Positions 4,960 through 7,813 of a stretch of 7,813 nucleotides of DNA are shown here, piece by piece; positions within the stretch are counted from its first letter, which is position 1; every line of letters begins with the position of its first letter. Source of the stretch: an uncultured Sulfurovum sp. (GTDB lineage: Bacteria > Campylobacterota > Campylobacteria > Campylobacterales > Sulfurovaceae); NCBI GenBank assembly GCA_902727905.1, contig CACVAR010000096.1:1-7813 (forward strand). The letters are read 5' to 3'. Position numbers and translations under genes: made by a program. The notes beneath the pieces are model-generated. The model ran no database searches, was not told the DNA's origin, and worked only from the letters and a program-made list of their open reading frames with translations.

Positions 4960-6447
4960 CTAGTTCCCTGCAGCTGCTGCTGCCGTACCTAGAAGGTTTT
5001 TCAAGTCATTGTCTACAAAACTAACACCTAGTCCAGCTGAAACAGAATTTGCACTTGAATTCATTAAGTTATTTCCAGCGATATAAGCATTAATGTGTTT
5101 AAAGAATTGATAACGTATTGTGGTAGTCAAATTTGGATTTGATCCTCGAATATCATTAACAGCATTAAAGTCATTCACTTCTGCACTAAACTTTAATGTA
5201 TCATTTAACGCAAAATAATCAACACCAAAACCACCCTGACTATCTATGATACCCACACGAAATAATAAATCATCATAACGTTTTCCATACTGTGCAGAAA
5301 ATAAAAAGTCTCCACTTTCATGTAGTTTATTCCCAGCATAACCTCTAGCAAAAGTAGAATCTGCTTCAAATGATGGTTTTGAAGTTAAACCTAACATGTA
5401 ATATCTTGTAGGGTCAGGTTTCAACGTTAAGTTTAAATGTGCTTTTGAATATCCACCATCATCATATACTTCATCTGAACGCATTTCTAAATGCAATTCA
5501 CTACGAATTGCAGCATCTAAATACTTGTCGATTTTTTCCATAGTCTCTGTACCATCGGTAAAGAAACCATCAACAGAAGTTAAGGCTCTATTTAAAGAAC
5601 TGTTATTATTTTCAATGGTTCTATTTAAATTATCTTCTAAACGTACAAACTTATCCATTGCTGTCGGTAGTTTAGCATCAAGAGTGGCACTTACAGAATT
5701 TAAATACTTAGTAATATCAGAAATTCGTGCCATAATTTTTGGTAAATCTTTATTAATATTTTTACCTGTTTTTTGAAACTCTTTTGATGTTTTAGTAATC
5801 TCATCACTCATATTTGCAAATTTAGCAATGGTTTCATTAGCGCTTATCAAAGAGAGATTCGCATTATTTATAATGTCATGAATGGTTTCATTATCTTCTC
5901 TAGAAATAGAAGCTAAAAGTGAAGAGAACTCTTTTAAGTCAGCTAAAGTACCTTGAATATCTTCTTTACCACCTGAGTTAAAAATATCTCTTATGTCTTT
6001 AACCAAAAGTGTAATTTCTTTAAAAGCAGCATCTGCAGAAGTTGAAGCATCTGCTATGGATGAAACCTTTTCTTCTTTCGTCAACAATTGATTGGCTTGT
6101 AAAGGTGTGGTAGATTTTCCAGGCTTAATGTCTAAAAACTTTCCACCAAGTAAAGAGTCTTGTGAAATGGTAATAACTGAATCATTTGGAATTTTAATAC
6201 CATCATCAATCATAAGGTGTGTCTGTACTTCATTGTTAGCTAAAGTAACTTTTTCAACATATCCAATGTCCACCCCTTTTAACTTTACTTTTGCCTTCTC
6301 TTTTAAGCCTGAACCATCATCAATTTGGGCTAAAATTCCATAAGACTTCTTAAATAAAGTATCAAAACTATTGAGTTGAGATAGTAATGCCAACAAGAAA
6401 AACAATGATACTGTAATAAAAAGACCAACTTTAGCTTCTGTTTTCAT
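4960..6447 (-). CDS. mlaD: MCE-domain (MlaD-like) lipid transport protein with beta-rich C-terminal domain
   Basis: A 495-residue protein of the MCE family, whose members form periplasmic rings or tubes that move phospholipids between the membranes. An inner-membrane helix (~8-25) is followed by one MCE domain (~35-110, with VKLKGVDIGYVEKV and LLGGKFLDI). A long helical region (~115-313), rich in coiled-coil-like sequence, comes next. Then a beta-strand-rich domain (~316-481) ends with the LGVSFVDNDLKNLLG segment and a short Ala-rich tail. E. coli MlaD is far shorter and lacks this last domain. I choose the ATG at 6447: AAGGTGG stands five bases before it, it follows the lptD stop by one base, and it puts the membrane helix at the N-terminus. 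A GTG at 6483 would add 12 polar residues and overlap lptD. No mlaE, mlaF, mlaB or mlaC homologue lies in the window. Confidence 0.9.
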   Translation of the reverse strand: MKTEAKVGLFITVSLFFLLALLSQLNSFDTLFKKSYGILAQIDDGSGLKEKAKVKLKGVDIGYVEKVTLANNEVQTHLMIDDGIKIPNDSVITISQDSLLGGKFLDIKPGKSTTPLQANQLLTKEEKVSSIADASTSADAAFKEITLLVKDIRDIFNSGGKEDIQGTLADLKEFSSLLASISREDNETIHDIINNANLSLISANETIAKFANMSDEITKTSKEFQKTGKNINKDLPKIMARISDITKYLNSVSATLDAKLPTAMDKFVRLEDNLNRTIENNNSSLNRALTSVDGFFTDGTETMEKIDKYLDAAIRSELHLEMRSDEVYDDGGYSKAHLNLTLKPDPTRYYMLGLTSKPSFEADSTFARGYAGNKLHESGDFLFSAQYGKRYDDLLFRVGIIDSQGGFGVDYFALNDTLKFSAEVNDFNAVNDIRGSNPNLTTTIRYQFFKHINAYIAGNNLMNSSANSVSAGLGVSFVDNDLKNLLGTAAAAAGN

Positions 6448-6448
6448 T

Positions 6449-7813
6449 TTATCCACCTTGTGAGGAAAATTCTTGTTCGACACTTTGCGCTATGCCACCT
6501 AGAGGATTTAAGTTCAATTCAAAATAAAGCATATTATTTTTAAATGAACTGTCTACATTAGGAATTTGTTCTTGCCCAATACTTATGGTTGCACCCCAAC
6601 ACTTTTGTCTATGTCTCCAGCCAACGTGCCATTGATGACTAAACTTCTGAGACAAATCATAATCAGCTCCTGTAAACCACTGATTATGTCTATTATAACT
6701 ATGAACAAACTCTGTACTAATAAAACTTGTTTTGTCTGTATTTAATGTAAAATCATTATTATAAAAATGTGTCAGCATTATATCATAGTTGCTTTGATTA
6801 TAACTAAGTGAGGAAGTTAACGAACGAACAAGGCTTTTATCTAATGAATAGAATAAATTTGAGTATAGGTTTAAGTTGTCTAGCGTATAACCAAACTCAT
6901 TATTTATGTCCCCTTTACTCAGTTCCTCTTCTGGAAACTTGACAAATGCTAAACGATGAAAAAGATTCATATCTAAGGCTTTATTATAATAGTATTGACT
7001 AAGTCCCAAGGAAATATTTTCTTTTTCAGTCTGCGTTACAAACAGTTCTTTCTGCTCATCATTTAAGTCAGCATATTTCACTGGACTTTCTCTTTGAAAG
7101 CTTGGTTTAGTATAAACAAATGAAGGATGTAAGGTATGTGTATTGTCTCCGTAGGCTTTCACTAAATCTGAAGAAAGTTCTAACTTATGATAGTTTCTGT
7201 AGTATCTATAGTTTTCACTTGCTGTATTGAGATTTGAAAAAAAGACATCGGATAAATAAAGGTTTTCAGAGAGTGTTACATCTAAATAATCATTAAAAAA
7301 TGAATCATAATACGTTATGGGTAAGTCAAACTCTGTCTGATGTGCTCTTGAACCTTTCACCCTTGTATAATTATGAACCCTAGCATCAAAAGTATAAAAA
7401 ATTTTATCCGTAAAAAGATAGTTCATAAAACGATGATAATGCAATGTGGGTAAGGCTTGAATTGTCTCTTTATTATCTGCTTTAGAAACATCAATATTAT
7501 ATTTACTGTATAGTCCAAAATAATCATTATCATCATAAGCAAAAGCATTCAAACGTGATTCAATTAAATTAGAAGAGATAAGGGAAGCTGCTGTCTCCTT
7601 CTGTAAATTTAAATACTCTAAACCATTTAAGTAGGTAGTATTAACATAAACACCACTTTTATAGTTATCTAAAAAATCTGTCTGAGGTAAAATATCAGTT
7701 GAAGTATAAAGGAACTCAAAACCAACATGCTCGGTATCTAAATCATTCTCTCTTGCAAAGGCATCAGTATTTTTAAAATATCCCGTTCTAAATGTTCCTT
7801 TAGAATGATTTGA
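6449..7813 (-). CDS. lptD: LPS assembly outer-membrane protein LptD, C-terminal part (runs off the right edge)
   Basis: The last 454 residues of LptD (OstA/Imp), the outer-membrane beta-barrel that, with LptE, inserts lipopolysaccharide into the outer leaflet. The frame is open without a stop from 7813 to the TAA at 6449, so the true start lies outside the window. A TTG at 7552 could be mistaken for a start, but the coding sequence clearly continues upstream with barrel-like residues. Alternating polar and aromatic strands run throughout. The C-terminal signature HRQKCWGATISIGQEQIPN is followed by LNLNPLGGI, typical of campylobacterial LptD. Only one Cys is present in the visible part, 50 residues from the end, where E. 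coli has an adjacent Cys pair used in disulphides to the periplasmic domain. The gene heads the visible operon and is followed one base later by mlaD, linking two envelope lipid pathways. Confidence 0.92.
   Translation of the reverse strand, partial: SNHSKGTFRTGYFKNTDAFARENDLDTEHVGFEFLYTSTDILPQTDFLDNYKSGVYVNTTYLNGLEYLNLQKETAASLISSNLIESRLNAFAYDDNDYFGLYSKYNIDVSKADNKETIQALPTLHYHRFMNYLFTDKIFYTFDARVHNYTRVKGSRAHQTEFDLPITYYDSFFNDYLDVTLSENLYLSDVFFSNLNTASENYRYYRNYHKLELSSDLVKAYGDNTHTLHPSFVYTKPSFQRESPVKYADLNDEQKELFVTQTEKENISLGLSQYYYNKALDMNLFHRLAFVKFPEEELSKGDINNEFGYTLDNLNLYSNLFYSLDKSLVRSLTSSLSYNQSNYDIMLTHFYNNDFTLNTDKTSFISTEFVHSYNRHNQWFTGADYDLSQKFSHQWHVGWRHRQKCWGATISIGQEQIPNVDSSFKNNMLYFELNLNPLGGIAQSVEQEFSSQGG
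6453..6459 (-). promoter_or_regulatory. Ribosome binding site that decides the mlaD start
   Basis: AAGGTGG on the minus strand lies five bases before the ATG at 6447, inside the end of lptD. It favours that ATG over the upstream GTG at 6483 and couples mlaD translation to lptD termination. Confidence 0.75.

Noticed and set aside
5525..6343. Two plus-strand open frames (5525-5776 and 6092-6343) inside mlaD
   Set aside because: Both are antisense to the well-supported mlaD coding sequence and show no family signature.
6448..6483. mlaD starting at GTG 6483
   Set aside because: It would overlap lptD by 35 bases and add a polar stretch before the membrane helix; the ATG at 6447 has a strong SD and one-base spacing from the lptD stop.
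6449..7552. LptD as a complete 367-residue gene starting at TTG 7552
   Set aside because: The same frame stays open to the window edge with barrel-like residues and no stop, so the TTG is an internal Leu codon.
1..7813. CRISPR array, toxin-antitoxin pair, restriction or other defence genes
   Set aside because: No spaced repeats of CRISPR type and no such protein families are visible; any cargo of the element would lie left of the window.

Overview
The window is AT-rich chromosomal DNA. Its gene content and protein signatures fit a Campylobacterota bacterium of the Sulfurimonas/Arcobacter kind. Supporting evidence is an ATP synthase c subunit with a signal-peptide-like N-terminus that sits outside an atp operon, a Gram-negative lipopolysaccharide export gene (lptD), an MCE-domain lipid transport protein, and the order lptD - mlaD - phosphoribosyltransferase - pnp. 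Genus cannot be fixed from this sequence alone. Every supported gene lies on the minus strand, so the window is described here from high to low coordinates.

Envelope and RNA-decay operon (7813 to 2150): the C-terminal 454 residues of LptD run in from the right edge. An MCE protein (MlaD-like) with an added beta-rich C-terminal domain follows one base later. A divergent COG1926-type phosphoribosyltransferase comes next with no gap (TAG followed directly by GTG), then pnp (polynucleotide phosphorylase) with a one-base TAATG overlap. The junctions imply a single transcript with translational coupling.

atpE block (2149 to 1600): a 169-base leader separates pnp from atpE. It holds an exact TATAAT, two short hairpins and a possible 21-25 codon small ORF that stops 18 bases before atpE. 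A perfect 9-bp stem-loop terminator follows atpE, and then comes a complete type II tRNA-Leu(GAG) with encoded CCA.

Mobile element edge (about 1490 to 1): directly past the tRNA 3' end lies a 150-base region with two repeat families (a 16-base repeat with a 20-base period, and three copies of GGTNACCC). After it comes a complete tyrosine recombinase of 435 residues reading away from the tRNA. This is the layout of an integrative element inserted at a tRNA 3' end. Its body and distal attachment site would lie beyond the left edge, so its cargo cannot be seen. The least explained signals are the repeats upstream of the integrase and the atpE leader. No convincing new multi-gene system is visible in the window itself.
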